From positions 1-64,000 of the forward strand of contig JAHCMI010000028.1 of NCBI GenBank assembly GCA_019192545.1: DNA of 64,000 bases. Reading direction: 5' to 3'. The notes beneath the pieces are model-generated. The model made no database searches. It was given only the letters and a program-made list of their open reading frames with translations, and was not told where the DNA came from. Both the position numbers and the translations under genes were made by a program. This document shows positions 24,301 to 32,039 of the stretch, piece after piece (within the stretch, counting starts at the first letter, position 1; each line of letters opens with the position of its first letter). The stretch is from Rivularia sp. MS3. GTDB lineage: Bacteria; Cyanobacteriota; Cyanobacteriia; Cyanobacteriales; Nostocaceae.

Positions 24301-25443
24301 TTGCGTACCTTTATTATCAAACCCAACGCTCCCGAACCCATTCCAGTATTTACACCAATGCTGAATGTAGCGCCAGATGAATTTCCTTTACCCGAAGCAG
24401 TAAATCGTTTAGTCGAATTTGAAAATTGGTTAGAAGATTGGAATCGGGAATACGGCGATTATCGCAGCGAAGTCAGGAATAAACAAAGCAGAATTAATCA
24501 TTCCTGGCGTAAAGGAATGGAACAGCGGTTGGCAGCGCTCAGTAAAATACTGAGTATCAGCACCATCGAACAGGAATTACAAGGAATCGAAAATTTAATC
24601 TTAATTCCTCACCGCGATTTAAATAGATTCCCCTTACACGGATTATTTTCCTCAAAATTCACTATTAGCTATTTACCCAGTTTGCAAATAGGTTTAAATC
24701 TCCAACAGCAAAATTCAGCTACAAATAAATCCTCGCCAAAACTGCTAAGCGTCGAACATCCGGATACAAAAGATTATCCTCCTTTTAAATCTGCTAAATT
24801 AGCAGCTTTAGCTATCAGCCAGATGTTTGATGAAGCCTATCGGATTCAAGGAGAAAAAGCAACAAAAGCGGAAGTCGAAAATGCTCTTGTCGGTAACTAC
24901 GACATCTTTAACTTTTACGGTTATGCAAACGACACGGCTAATGCTGCATTATCAGAAATCTTGTTAGCTTGGGAAGATAAAATTACCTTAGAGGAAATTT
25001 GTAAAAAACCCCTCCACCGTTACAACTTATTTACACTTTCAGCCTGCGAAGCTGCAATCGATAAAAAGAACATTACCACCGAATACGCAGGTTTAAGTAG
25101 TGGTTTATTAAGTCAAGGAGTTTCCAACGTAGTAAATAGTTTGTGGAGAGTAGAATCAACCGCAAACGCTTTGGTAATGATAGAATTTTATCGCCGATTG
25201 CAAGCAGGAAATACACCAATCAATGCTTTAAAATCAGCCGTTGAATGGTTAAGGGAATTGACAGCAGGAGAATTAACCAAATGGTACGAAAACCTGCTCG
25301 ATCAACTTCCCCCCGAAGGATTGAGAATGAAAGCTCAACTCGCCACGCAATTGTATAGAACAAGTCAAATGGAAGCCGACACAAAACTGTACAACCATCC
25401 TTATTATTGGGCTGCTTTTGTAATTAGCGGGATTGACAGTTAG
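21301..25443 (+). CDS. TPR-CHAT protein with degenerate catalytic dyad
   Basis: The protein is 1380 aa. Residues 4-137 match the N-terminal domain of the gene before it; an internal ATG at 21310 aligns with that gene's start and may be the true one. Residues about 150-470 are acidic and disordered with repeated motifs: GELLWED at 204-210 and 323-329, a DLLW version at 350-356, and LYEQVFE at 236-242 and 264-270. About eight TPR units span residues 495-790. The C-terminal part (about 1080-1380) is a CHAT (caspase-like) domain with LSACEAA carrying Cys1249 and SLWRVES. The usual HFxxHG segment reads NFYGYA (1204-1209), so the catalytic His appears replaced by Tyr1208. It probably acts as a scaffold or pseudo-protease. 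Confidence 0.82.
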   Translation: MQQMLRRLVQRFIKFIQDIFGGKQTPSTREREMHTVRELPELTNSDLEFLFTQLLEGVHQARGQHWAQRWLQNIEHRVSVQRWLEWLEHFGKKVLASSAPNYELASRMVELGELEIGEIGDVAYDIGVQLLTRNSKQQPAYSIPISTESEGLIPATPVSEQLIIEPTGVNNEEPIIESIAVDGEFEIASYEADSPGQELIKEFGELLWEDYEPEPQTITPEVNNLPASQEDFSRVLYEQVFEYEEEPVTVDNSTTLEEELRDSLYEQVFESEEDLEEDLEDKTVIAENTLEQTTFVSEAESEQAAIPPTTEITPGQDLVRNLGELLWEDEPSQVEEETQTVADKEFINDLSDLLWNYPEQDTSDTVFEPTSDYVSDVEEPIDTTFVPIENQLEDSEDSVEDEEAIEETFNALLGLADEEEDVEDEDEETTEILEKLATPEESITATVTANDVDELSAKLNESANLVNALASGIGNQQSSSLLVRGIAIDNETVAQQAQAWYYQGLAQARAGNLEGAVELYEQAVQIKPDVHEYWFNRGLTLFHLGRLEDAIASYDKAIEINNDFYKGWYNRGRALGELGYLEDAIVSFNTALEIRPNYQEAWSSNGLALLKLGRVDEAVFCYDKCLELEPLDPENWYYRGVALSGNGEYENAIDSYDKALEIEPFLHDAWIDRGVAQGQLGEWAQAIISWDKALGLKPDFYLTWFNRAVAFDNLGRRKEAVASYDKALEIEPLFHLAWYNRAVALFYLEQYEQAILCYDRALQIKADYWEAWLGRANAAEKSQVFDWELSLSSPVAGTNSDLNARGEEGKLASYLEALKYVGDDTQPEGWGRLHLAIGNCYYDIGKRYSFPRDYWYQAVDEYNQALVTITADDFPDLHLELLHNFIKVLVGLRETTQAQELHQYSTDFLQELLTQANRSDESRKQLTLKNIAFEQLAVEIAIQYGEIVQGLEIAEHGKNACLTWLLYGWTDKIYSPNYNSILQLLNPTTAAIYWHLSPSSLRTFIIKPNAPEPIPVFTPMLNVAPDEFPLPEAVNRLVEFENWLEDWNREYGDYRSEVRNKQSRINHSWRKGMEQRLAALSKILSISTIEQELQGIENLILIPHRDLNRFPLHGLFSSKFTISYLPSLQIGLNLQQQNSATNKSSPKLLSVEHPDTKDYPPFKSAKLAALAISQMFDEAYRIQGEKATKAEVENALVGNYDIFNFYGYANDTANAALSEILLAWEDKITLEEICKKPLHRYNLFTLSACEAAIDKKNITTEYAGLSSGLLSQGVSNVVNSLWRVESTANALVMIEFYRRLQAGNTPINALKSAVEWLRELTAGELTKWYENLLDQLPPEGLRMKAQLATQLYRTSQMEADTKLYNHPYYWAAFVISGIDS

Positions 25444-25958
25444 CAGTGAACAGTTATCAGTGAGCAGTTAACAGTTATCAATGTTCAATTATTAATTAAC
25501 TGTAGGGTGTGTTACGGCATGAGTAAACGTGATTGAAAAATTACTATTTTATTCATGCCGTAACGCACCATTGGGCTTGAATGAACCTCACCCCTTCCCC
25601 TCTCCTTCCGCCAGGAGAGGGGTAATTTTTCCTTGTGTATTGATTTAAAATTAGTAATTCGTAGGTTGGGTTAAGCGGCAGCGCAACCCAACATTCTGTC
25701 ATCTAATAAAGTATTAAAAGCCTTATCATACAAAGAATAATTATTAGCAAAATTTTTTTATAAATCCCAAACCCGCCGACGGTTGCAAACCGCCGCTCTT
25801 TTAGCAAAAGTCCTCTCAAGAGGACTAAATCAATATTTTATGTGATTTAAAATTAGTAATTCGTAGGTTGGGTTAAGCGACAGCGCAGCCCAAAATTGAT
25901 TTAAATAGCAATGCAATCCGGTGCGTTGACGGCAGCGACAACACACCCTACAAATTCA
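25444..25958. repeat. Spacer packed with four repeat families
   Basis: Right after the stop come CAGTGAACAGTTATC heptamers (25444-25480). A family B MITE-like element (25502-25570; ends GGTGTGTTACGGCATGA and its complement) follows. A CCCCTCTCCTT/AGGAGAGGGG repeat lies at 25583-25622. A 45-bp direct repeat (TTTAAAATTAGTAATTCGTA, then GGTTGGGTTAAGCG) occurs at about 25646 and 25850. A family B end (ACACACCCTAC) lies at about 25940-25955, just past phnE. Nothing codes. Confidence 0.8.
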
Positions 25959-26804
25959 TCAAACCAGCCAATTCCTAACTTTCGCAGAAACAAAGTCAAT
26001 AATACTTGTTGCTAATATCAAAATAATCAAAATCGCGCAGACTTTTTGATATTCAAAAGAACCAAAACTTTGATATAAGGAAACACCAATACCACCAGCA
26101 CCAACAATTCCTAATACAGAAGCGGAGCGTACATTGGATTCAAAACGATACAAAGTAAATGAAGTCCATAAGGGAATCACTTGAGGAATTACCCCATAAA
26201 TAACTTCTTGCAATTTACTCGCACCAGTTGCACGAATTCCTTCTACGGGACCCGGTTCGATTGCTTCAACTGCTTCGGAAAATAATTTACCTAAAGTTCC
26301 AGCAGTGTGTAAAAATAATGCTAAAACCCCCGCAAAAGGTCCCAAACCAACAGCTACTATAAATATTAGAGCAAACACTATTTCGTTAATAGCTCGCATT
26401 GCATCTAAAATCCGACGAGTAGGTTGAACTACCCAAGCTGGAAAGACATTATTTGATGCCATAATTGATAGAGGAATTGCTGCTATAGCTGCTAATAACG
26501 TTCCCCAAATTCCCATTCCTATAGTGATGAGTGTATCTACTAAATAAATTTTCCAATTGGTAAAATCTGGTGGAAAGTATTGGGGAATATATTTAGCTAT
26601 TCTTTCCAGACGTACTGGGTCAAGGAATAAGAAAAAATTTATTTCGCTTTGTACGGCGGATAAAAATAGAATTACAATAATCGCAATTAAAAATAAAATT
26701 CTAGTATTAGTAACTAATTTTGCTTCTTGCTCTAGCATTGCGACAGCAGCAGGAGAAATATTAGTTTTTTGAGGAAAGTTTGAAGCTGGTTGTTGTTGGT
26801 TCAT
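25959..26804 (-). CDS. phnE: Phosphonate ABC transporter permease PhnE
   Basis: This 281-aa protein has about six membrane helices. It has the binding-protein-dependent permease coupling motif near EAVEAIEPGPVEGIRATGASKLQEV (EAA loop, about residues 177-201) and SVLGIVGAGGIGVSLYQSF, typical of PhnE. Together with PhnC and PhnD it imports phosphonates across the inner membrane. It is the last gene of the leftward phnC-D-E set, separated from phnD by a 234-bp repeat-filled spacer. Only one PhnE is present, as in most systems. Start ATG 26804. Confidence 0.93.
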   Translation of the reverse strand: MNQQQPASNFPQKTNISPAAVAMLEQEAKLVTNTRILFLIAIIVILFLSAVQSEINFFLFLDPVRLERIAKYIPQYFPPDFTNWKIYLVDTLITIGMGIWGTLLAAIAAIPLSIMASNNVFPAWVVQPTRRILDAMRAINEIVFALIFIVAVGLGPFAGVLALFLHTAGTLGKLFSEAVEAIEPGPVEGIRATGASKLQEVIYGVIPQVIPLWTSFTLYRFESNVRSASVLGIVGAGGIGVSLYQSFGSFEYQKVCAILIILILATSIIDFVSAKVRNWLV

Positions 26805-26863
26805 TATAGATTAAATTAGATAAATCAAAAATTTTTATCTTATATATTATTTCTGATTTCTCG

Positions 26864-27004
26864 CTACAAGATTCTACCTTGTAATTTCTCGTTTTCTCGT
26901 TACAAGGTTCTACCTTGTAATGCATTTCAAGAGGCTCTGCCTCTTATTATTATAGGAGGCAGAGCCTCCTGGAAATTGATTCCTAGCCAGAGACTAGGAA
27001 CCAG
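26864..27004. repeat. Palindromic intergenic repeat, family C, copy 1
   Basis: Contains ACAAGGTTCTACCTTGTAA twice (the first copy with one change), AAGAGGCTCTGCCTCTT, GAGGCAGAGCCTCC and TCCTAGCCAGAGACTAGGAACC; each is a near-perfect palindrome. Related blocks lie at about 30625-30740 and 32975-33083. All three sit inside phn operon spacers (here phnD to phnE). Confidence 0.8.
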
Positions 27005-27038
27005 TTTTCAGTTTTATTAGTAATTTACTAATTACTAA

Positions 27039-28076
27039 TTACTTCTTGATAGCTTCAAGTTGATTCTCTAGTTCTGCAAGTTGCTTTGCTCTATCTTCTT
27101 CGCTTAAGTCTTTGTTGGACTCGACTTCTGCCATTTTCTTAGCAACTTCGAGTTCGCGAATTGTATCCCAAGTTTTATCTTCAGCGGGAACAAATCCTTG
27201 CCATTCTAATGGCTTAAGAACTGCTTCGTTCTTATAGTTATGGAAGAAGTCTTTAATTTTTGTCTTGAGTTCTTCTGGTAAATCCTTACGATAAGCGATG
27301 GGGTCGCTAGGAATCAATTCTGATGTCCAGATTACTTCAATGTTTTTGCGAGCTTCGGGGTTGGTTTTTTCTAAACGAGACAAGGATTCACTGTTGTTGG
27401 TAGCAACATCTACTTGATTGTTAGCTACTGCTAAAGCGGTTGCTTCGTGACTACCAGAAAATATTAAACGCTTGAATGCTTCTTTGGGATTAACTGCATT
27501 CTTAGCAAATACGTAGAAGCTAGGAACCAAGAAACCAGAAGTAGAGTTGGGGTCGTTGAATGCAAAAGTGAGCTTCTCGGAGTTCTCAATTACATACTCA
27601 TCACCTTTGTTTTCACCTAATGCTTTTGCTCCGGTAGCAACTTCGTTGTTTTTGTTAGTAATTAGGTGAGAAACATAACCCTTACTTCCATCATCGTTAA
27701 CGGTTTGAGCAAATACTTCTGCGTTGGATCTTCTAGCAGCTTCAACGTAGGACTTACCACCGTACCAAGCAATTTGCACGTCTCCAGCTTTCATTGCTTC
27801 AATTACACCAGCATACTGGGTAACGTAGAAAGGCTTTACAGGAACGCCGATTTGCTTTTCCATATCTTTGATGAAAGGTTCCCAAAGAGGCTTTTGATTA
27901 GCCTGGGATTCTGTGGAGATGATACCAAACTTGATTTCTTCAACTTCTAAAGGTTTCTGATTATCAGAAGCAGTTTCAGTAGTATCGTTAGAAGAACTAC
28001 AAGCAGCGAAAACTATCGAACCTGTAATAGCTAGCGCGAATAGACCAGCACGCTGCATTAAAGAACGTCTCTTCAT
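27039..28076 (-). CDS. phnD: Phosphonate ABC transporter substrate-binding lipoprotein PhnD
   Basis: The 345-aa protein has a lipoprotein signal (MKRRSLMQRAGLFALA..., lipobox FAAC, Cys about 26). The PhnD fold follows, including KFGIIS-like IKFGIISTESQ, YAGVIEAMKAGDVQIAWYGG, and FAFNDPNSTSGFLVPSFY, the loop that contacts the phosphonate group. The C-terminal 40 residues are a charged helix. Probable ligands are alkyl- or aminoalkylphosphonates; PhnD of other cyanobacteria binds phosphonates or phosphite, so specificity is open. phnC lies 57 bp upstream on the same strand. Confidence 0.93.
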   Translation of the reverse strand: MKRRSLMQRAGLFALAITGSIVFAACSSSNDTTETASDNQKPLEVEEIKFGIISTESQANQKPLWEPFIKDMEKQIGVPVKPFYVTQYAGVIEAMKAGDVQIAWYGGKSYVEAARRSNAEVFAQTVNDDGSKGYVSHLITNKNNEVATGAKALGENKGDEYVIENSEKLTFAFNDPNSTSGFLVPSFYVFAKNAVNPKEAFKRLIFSGSHEATALAVANNQVDVATNNSESLSRLEKTNPEARKNIEVIWTSELIPSDPIAYRKDLPEELKTKIKDFFHNYKNEAVLKPLEWQGFVPAEDKTWDTIRELEVAKKMAEVESNKDLSEEDRAKQLAELENQLEAIKK

Positions 28077-28133
28077 TGTTTATTCCTATGCTCTAAGTAT
28101 TTTACGTAAAAATATTGTTTAAGTTGGATAAAA

Positions 28134-28928
28134 CTATGCCAACTCACCGTGTCCTCTCATTACCAGTTCGTCCGCTGCGGAGCCATAAATAGCTTCGAGT
28201 TTCTTGTTGTTCAGTTCTACGGTTGCACCATCAAACATCACATTACCAGCTTTTAAAGCAATAGCACGGTCGCAGTAACTACGAACTACCTGAATTTGAT
28301 GTAAAGAAGTTACTACAGTAATTCCACTTTGTCGATTCAGTTCAACCAGTAATTCCATTACCTTACGAGAAGATTCTGGGTCTAAAGAAGCGATGGGTTC
28401 ATCTGCAAGAATAATTTTTGCACCTTGCACCAAACAACGAGCGATCGCTACTCGCTGCTGCTGTCCTCCCGATAGCATTGAAGCCCTTTTATAGGCTTGT
28501 TCGAGGATTCCAACTCGTTCTAATGCTGCTAGCGCTTGCAGTTTTTGTTCTTTAGTAAATAAATGAAATGTTGACTGAAATGGGGATAATCGCGATAGAT
28601 TTCCAACCAGAACATTTTCAATTACTGTTAAGCGATTAACTAAATTAAACTGCTGAAAAATGCAGCCAATCTGACTTCTTAAAGACCTAATCTTAGAATG
28701 AAAATGTCCGTCGGTTTGTAAAGCTGTGCCAAAGATAGAAACACTACCAGAATCTCCACTATGTAAACCATTCATATGGCGTATTAGTGTGGATTTCCCA
28801 GAGCCAGAAGCACCAACAAGAGCAACCATTTCACCCTCATTTATGGTGCAAGATATGCTTTGTAGTGCGGGTTTACCTTTGAAACTTTTCGACAAGTTAG
28901 TAACTTCGATTGCAACCGTAGTAGTCAT
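28134..28928 (-). CDS. phnC: Phosphonate ABC transporter ATP-binding protein PhnC
   Basis: The ATPase is 264 aa from ATG 28928; a TTG three codons upstream is less likely. It has Walker A GASGSGKST, a Q-loop in IGCIFQQFNLV, the signature LSGGQQQRV, Walker B ILADEPIASLDP, and the switch His in TSLHQIQV. It energises PhnE. It is the first gene of the leftward set, facing phnG across a 558-bp divergent region that should contain the promoters for both uptake and breakdown genes. Confidence 0.94.
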   Translation of the reverse strand: MTTTVAIEVTNLSKSFKGKPALQSISCTINEGEMVALVGASGSGKSTLIRHMNGLHSGDSGSVSIFGTALQTDGHFHSKIRSLRSQIGCIFQQFNLVNRLTVIENVLVGNLSRLSPFQSTFHLFTKEQKLQALAALERVGILEQAYKRASMLSGGQQQRVAIARCLVQGAKIILADEPIASLDPESSRKVMELLVELNRQSGITVVTSLHQIQVVRSYCDRAIALKAGNVMFDGATVELNNKKLEAIYGSAADELVMRGHGELA

Positions 28929-28937
28929 TTTTTGCAA

Positions 28938-29302
28938 TTTGGGATGTATCGAACCTAGATATAGCCATTAACTATTAGTAAGGCTGCAATGCGCTTAGAG
29001 CAAGTGAAGTTACTCAAAAAAAATGAAGAATTAGTGTTTATAACACTTGACAGCTTACTATAGCTTTTGTGTTTAAAACAACTTCTAAGTGAATTAGTTA
29101 GAAATTTTAATTCCAGACGTTTTTAATTTAATGTTTTTTAGTTAAAAAGAAATTATATACAAGGAATTATAACTTTAATTTCTATTGTAAAAATACATAT
29201 TTGAGGAAGACGGTAAACATTTTTTGATTTTAATACGAATTTATCAAAACTTTAGAATTAATAACTCTTATATTATTTAAATAAAAGTATATATATAGGC
29301 AT
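28938..29302. promoter_or_regulatory. Divergent phn control region (left part)
   Basis: Very AT-rich. It must hold the phnC promoter and perhaps the phnG promoter. Possible -10 boxes are seen (for example TATATT), but I could not fit a convincing set of Pho-box repeats. No regulator gene of the PhnF type is adjacent, so regulation by the genome-wide phosphate system is the default assumption. Confidence 0.4.
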
Positions 29303-29395
29303 GTAGTTGCGCTTACTTTACGAGAAAGCTCCGCTCATACCGCCAAATATTTGGTGCTGTTAGCGTAGCGTGTCCTCCGGACATAGCGCAACTAC
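29303..29395. mobile_element. MITE-like element, family D (GTAGTTGCGCT ends)
   Basis: A perfect 11-bp inverted end pair (29303-29313 and 29385-29395) encloses GCGTAGCGTGTCCTCCGGACA and a CCAAATATTTGG palindrome. A left-half relative lies at about 38434-38485 and a right-end relative at about 30901-30918. It sits about 100 bp upstream of phnG. Confidence 0.7.
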
Positions 29396-29495
29396 TAACT
29401 AATTTAATTTCAAATACATAATAATCAATCCTGTTGATTTTTGTCACTCTTAATAGTATTGTGACCCTTGATTACCAATTAGGTATTTAAACCTG

Positions 29496-29942
29496 ATGGA
29501 AAAAGTTGATAATCAATGGCTGCGGTCGCTCACAGCACTTAATCCAGAAACAGTGATTCAGCTAGCATCTCAATTAAGTCAAGGTTGGCAGGTTAGCTAT
29601 GAAGCGATTCCTCAAAAGGGATTGTCGCTATTACAACTACAAGATAGTGTTTTCAAAGAGCCTTATTATCTCGGAGAAATTCCTCTTTCAACTGCTCGGG
29701 TCAGGTTAGAAAATGCTGATGGGCAGAGTTATGAGGGAGGTGTCCAAGTGATGAGTGATGTACCGGATTTTGCAACATCATTGGCAATTTGCGATGCTAT
29801 TTTTTCTAACGAATTGATGGGATGGGAGCAAGTTGCTGAGTTAATCCACCGAGGACGCGCTATTCGACAAGAAGAAGACCGTTTAAGGGGAGCGATGTTA
29901 GCAAAAACAAGAGTTGATTTTTCTTTGCTGGATGGAGAGTAA
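29496..29942 (+). CDS. phnG: C-P lyase complex subunit PhnG
   Basis: The 148-aa protein shows PhnG features: the N-terminal helix with WLRSLTALNPE, the central YLGEIPLSTARVRLENADGQSYEGGVQVMSD (the conserved F.GE...T...V.. G.... G...M/L G region) and RGRAIRQEEDRLRGAMLAKTRVDF at the end. It is part of the PhnGHIJ core complex that transfers and cleaves the phosphonate. It is the first gene of the rightward operon; phnH starts 4 bp after its stop. Confidence 0.93.
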   Translation: MEKVDNQWLRSLTALNPETVIQLASQLSQGWQVSYEAIPQKGLSLLQLQDSVFKEPYYLGEIPLSTARVRLENADGQSYEGGVQVMSDVPDFATSLAICDAIFSNELMGWEQVAELIHRGRAIRQEEDRLRGAMLAKTRVDFSLLDGE

Positions 29943-29946
29943 ATTA

Positions 29947-30534
29947 ATGCTTCAAGTTGATTTACCTTTGATTTGGCAAGATGAAGTACAGCAGCAGATT
30001 TTTCGACAATTACTTAGCTGTACTAGCTTACCCGGAACTATTGCTGATTTGAGCATGTATCTCGGAGAAAGCACTGCATTAATTGGGGTTTTGGCTACAT
30101 TTTTAGATAATACGGTAACTCTACATGATGTTAATGAATTAGTCAGCGATAGCAATCGTCGTTTTTTAAATAGCTCCAATGCAACGCTATCAGAAGCACG
30201 TTTTATTGTCGCAGATGCTGCGATTCCTCCCACTCCAGATTTTAGTCCTAATTTGGGAACCCTTGACAGTCCGGAATTTGGAGCGACTGTAATTCTCAAA
30301 GGACAGCAAGTTGGTAGTGGTGAATTAAGTTTAAATTTAACTGGGGCGGGGATTCCTTCTCAAGGAGGAAAGCTTTGGAGGCTGTTTTTAAAAGGATTTC
30401 ATCAAGACTGGTTTGTTCGTCGTCAGGAATTGGTAAGTAATTTTCCTTTGGGAATTGATTTGATTTTGGTAGATGCTGTTAGGGTTGCAGTTATTCCGCG
30501 AACAACAAATGTGATTTTGGATTTTGGATTTTAG
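29947..30534 (+). CDS. phnH: C-P lyase complex subunit PhnH
   Basis: The 195-aa protein begins at ATG 29947, four bases after the phnG stop. A longer reading from 29914 overlaps phnG and adds an unrelated leader. PhnH features include PTPDFSPNLGTLDSPEFGATVIL, GPGI-like LNLTGAGIPSQG, and the C-terminal FPLGIDLILVDAVRVAVIPRTT. It forms part of the PhnGHIJ core and is distantly related to PLP-dependent transferases without catalytic residues (family knowledge). The operon is then interrupted by a 410-bp spacer before phnI. Confidence 0.93.
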   Translation: MLQVDLPLIWQDEVQQQIFRQLLSCTSLPGTIADLSMYLGESTALIGVLATFLDNTVTLHDVNELVSDSNRRFLNSSNATLSEARFIVADAAIPPTPDFSPNLGTLDSPEFGATVILKGQQVGSGELSLNLTGAGIPSQGGKLWRLFLKGFHQDWFVRRQELVSNFPLGIDLILVDAVRVAVIPRTTNVILDFGF

Positions 30535-30561
30535 ATTTTGGATTGAGAGTTAGGAGTTAGG

Positions 30562-30807
30562 AGTATCTTGCTAGGCTGTGTACTTTGTGGTAGTTTTCGT
30601 AATTTTGTTCATATGATTTTTGTGCTGCTCCTCGTTCCAAGTCTCTGGCTTGGAATGCATATCAAGAGGCTCTGCCTCTTGTATAGAAGGAAGGCAGAGC
30701 CTTTCGCCAAACGTACCAAGGTAGAACCTTGGCACCAGAATGACACGATAATAGTATGAATAAAATCGTAGAAATTCTATCAAAGTACACAGCCTAGTAT
30801 CTTGCTC
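30562..30807. mobile_element. MITE-like insertion between phnH and phnI with target duplication
   Basis: AGTATCTTGCT occurs at 30562-30572 and 30797-30807 as a direct repeat. Between them lies a 224-bp element (30573-30796). Inverted ends CTAGGCTGTGTACTTTG (30571-30587) are matched exactly in reverse at 30783-30799. Because the palindromic CTAG blurs the edge, the duplication is 7-11 bp. The interior includes a family C palindrome block (CCAAGTCTCTGGCTTGG, AGAGGCTCTGCCTCTT). No ORF is credible. Confidence 0.88.
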
Positions 30808-30944
30808 CTTTTGACCAATCCCCGATAAACAATTATCAATTACCAATTACCAATTACCAATTATTAATTATTAATTACTAATTATTACTCAATATTTTTG
30901 GCGCTAAAGCGCAACTACAAACTAATTACGTAGAGGACAAACAA

Positions 30945-32039
30945 GTGGGATATGTTGCTATCAAAGGTGGAGAAAATGCGATTTCTGAAGCGACTGCTCT
31001 ATTAGAGTTTTTGCGAGTTAATAATCAAGCTGACCCTCCTTTATCTATTAATAGTATTCAACATCAATTACATGCATTGCATAGTCGAGTTTTGTCGGAA
31101 GGAGGAATATATCATCCGGAATTAGCTGGACTTGCGATTAAACAAAGTGCGGGAGATACTTTAGAGGCTGCTTTTTATTTGAGAGCTTATCGCTCTACTT
31201 GTCCGCGAATCGGAATTACTCCAGTACAAAAAACCGAGCAGATGCGTTTGATTCGGCGGATTTCTGCTGCTTTTAAGGAAATTCCTGGGGGACAAATGTT
31301 AGGCCCCACTTCGGACTATTTACAAAGATTATTTAAGTTTGATTTACTCAAGGAATCCCCGGAACGTTTTCGCGAGATTGCTAAAACTTGGCTGGAGAAT
31401 ATACCCGACGAACAACTCCCGGATAGCTTTCCTAAAGTATTAGATAGTTTACGAGCGGAGGGTTTATTACCATCTGTAGAAAGTAAACCCAGTCAACCTT
31501 TTGATATTACCCGCGAACCACTGGTATTTCCAGTTCCGCGTTCGGCTGCTTTAGCTACCATGTCTCGTGCTGAAACTGGTTCTTTATTAGCAATTGCCTA
31601 TTCTAATATGCGGGGTTACGGCAATATTCACCCTACGGTAGCAGAATTGCGCGTGGGATATTTACCTGTGATGCTTCCTCACCCTATATCTGGGGAATTA
31701 ATGGAAGCTGGTAATGTGTTAATGACGGAATGCGAAATTGTGGCGATGTACCGAGCATCTGAAGAGGACACTAAACCCACTTTTGGCTTGGGTTATGGTG
31801 CTTGTTTTGGTCACAACGAAGTAAAAGCTATTTCGATGGCAATTCTTGATAGAGCTTTACAAAAAGGAGAACAGCAAGGAGTTGAAAATCCTTCGGAAGA
31901 TGCGGAATTCGTGTTACTTCATATTGACGGTATCGAATCGATGGGTTTTGCTTCTCATTACAAAATGCCACACTACGTTACGTTTCAATCCGACCTCGAT
32001 AGGTTAAGAACTACGCAACAGCAAGGAGAAAAATCTTGA
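30945..32039 (+). CDS. phnI: C-P lyase complex subunit PhnI
   Basis: The 364-aa protein uses GTG 30945, which puts the conserved start YVAIKGGENAI at residues 3-13. Other PhnI features are HSRVLSEGGIYHPELAGLAIKQSAGD (about 49-74), VPRSAALATMSRAETGSLLAIAYS and YGACFGHNEVKAISMAILD. PhnI carries the nucleosidase step: it replaces the adenine of ATP with phosphonate to form the ribosyl-phosphonate triphosphate. Its stop codon overlaps the phnJ start. The repeat-filled gap upstream may lower co-transcription with phnGH. Confidence 0.95.
   Translation: MGYVAIKGGENAISEATALLEFLRVNNQADPPLSINSIQHQLHALHSRVLSEGGIYHPELAGLAIKQSAGDTLEAAFYLRAYRSTCPRIGITPVQKTEQMRLIRRISAAFKEIPGGQMLGPTSDYLQRLFKFDLLKESPERFREIAKTWLENIPDEQLPDSFPKVLDSLRAEGLLPSVESKPSQPFDITREPLVFPVPRSAALATMSRAETGSLLAIAYSNMRGYGNIHPTVAELRVGYLPVMLPHPISGELMEAGNVLMTECEIVAMYRASEEDTKPTFGLGYGACFGHNEVKAISMAILDRALQKGEQQGVENPSEDAEFVLLHIDGIESMGFASHYKMPHYVTFQSDLDRLRTTQQQGEKS

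Noticed and set aside
28938-29495. Pho-box operator for the phn genes
   Set aside because: Several TTTAA-containing stretches exist, but no set of three properly spaced octamers matching the cyanobacterial Pho box could be placed with confidence.
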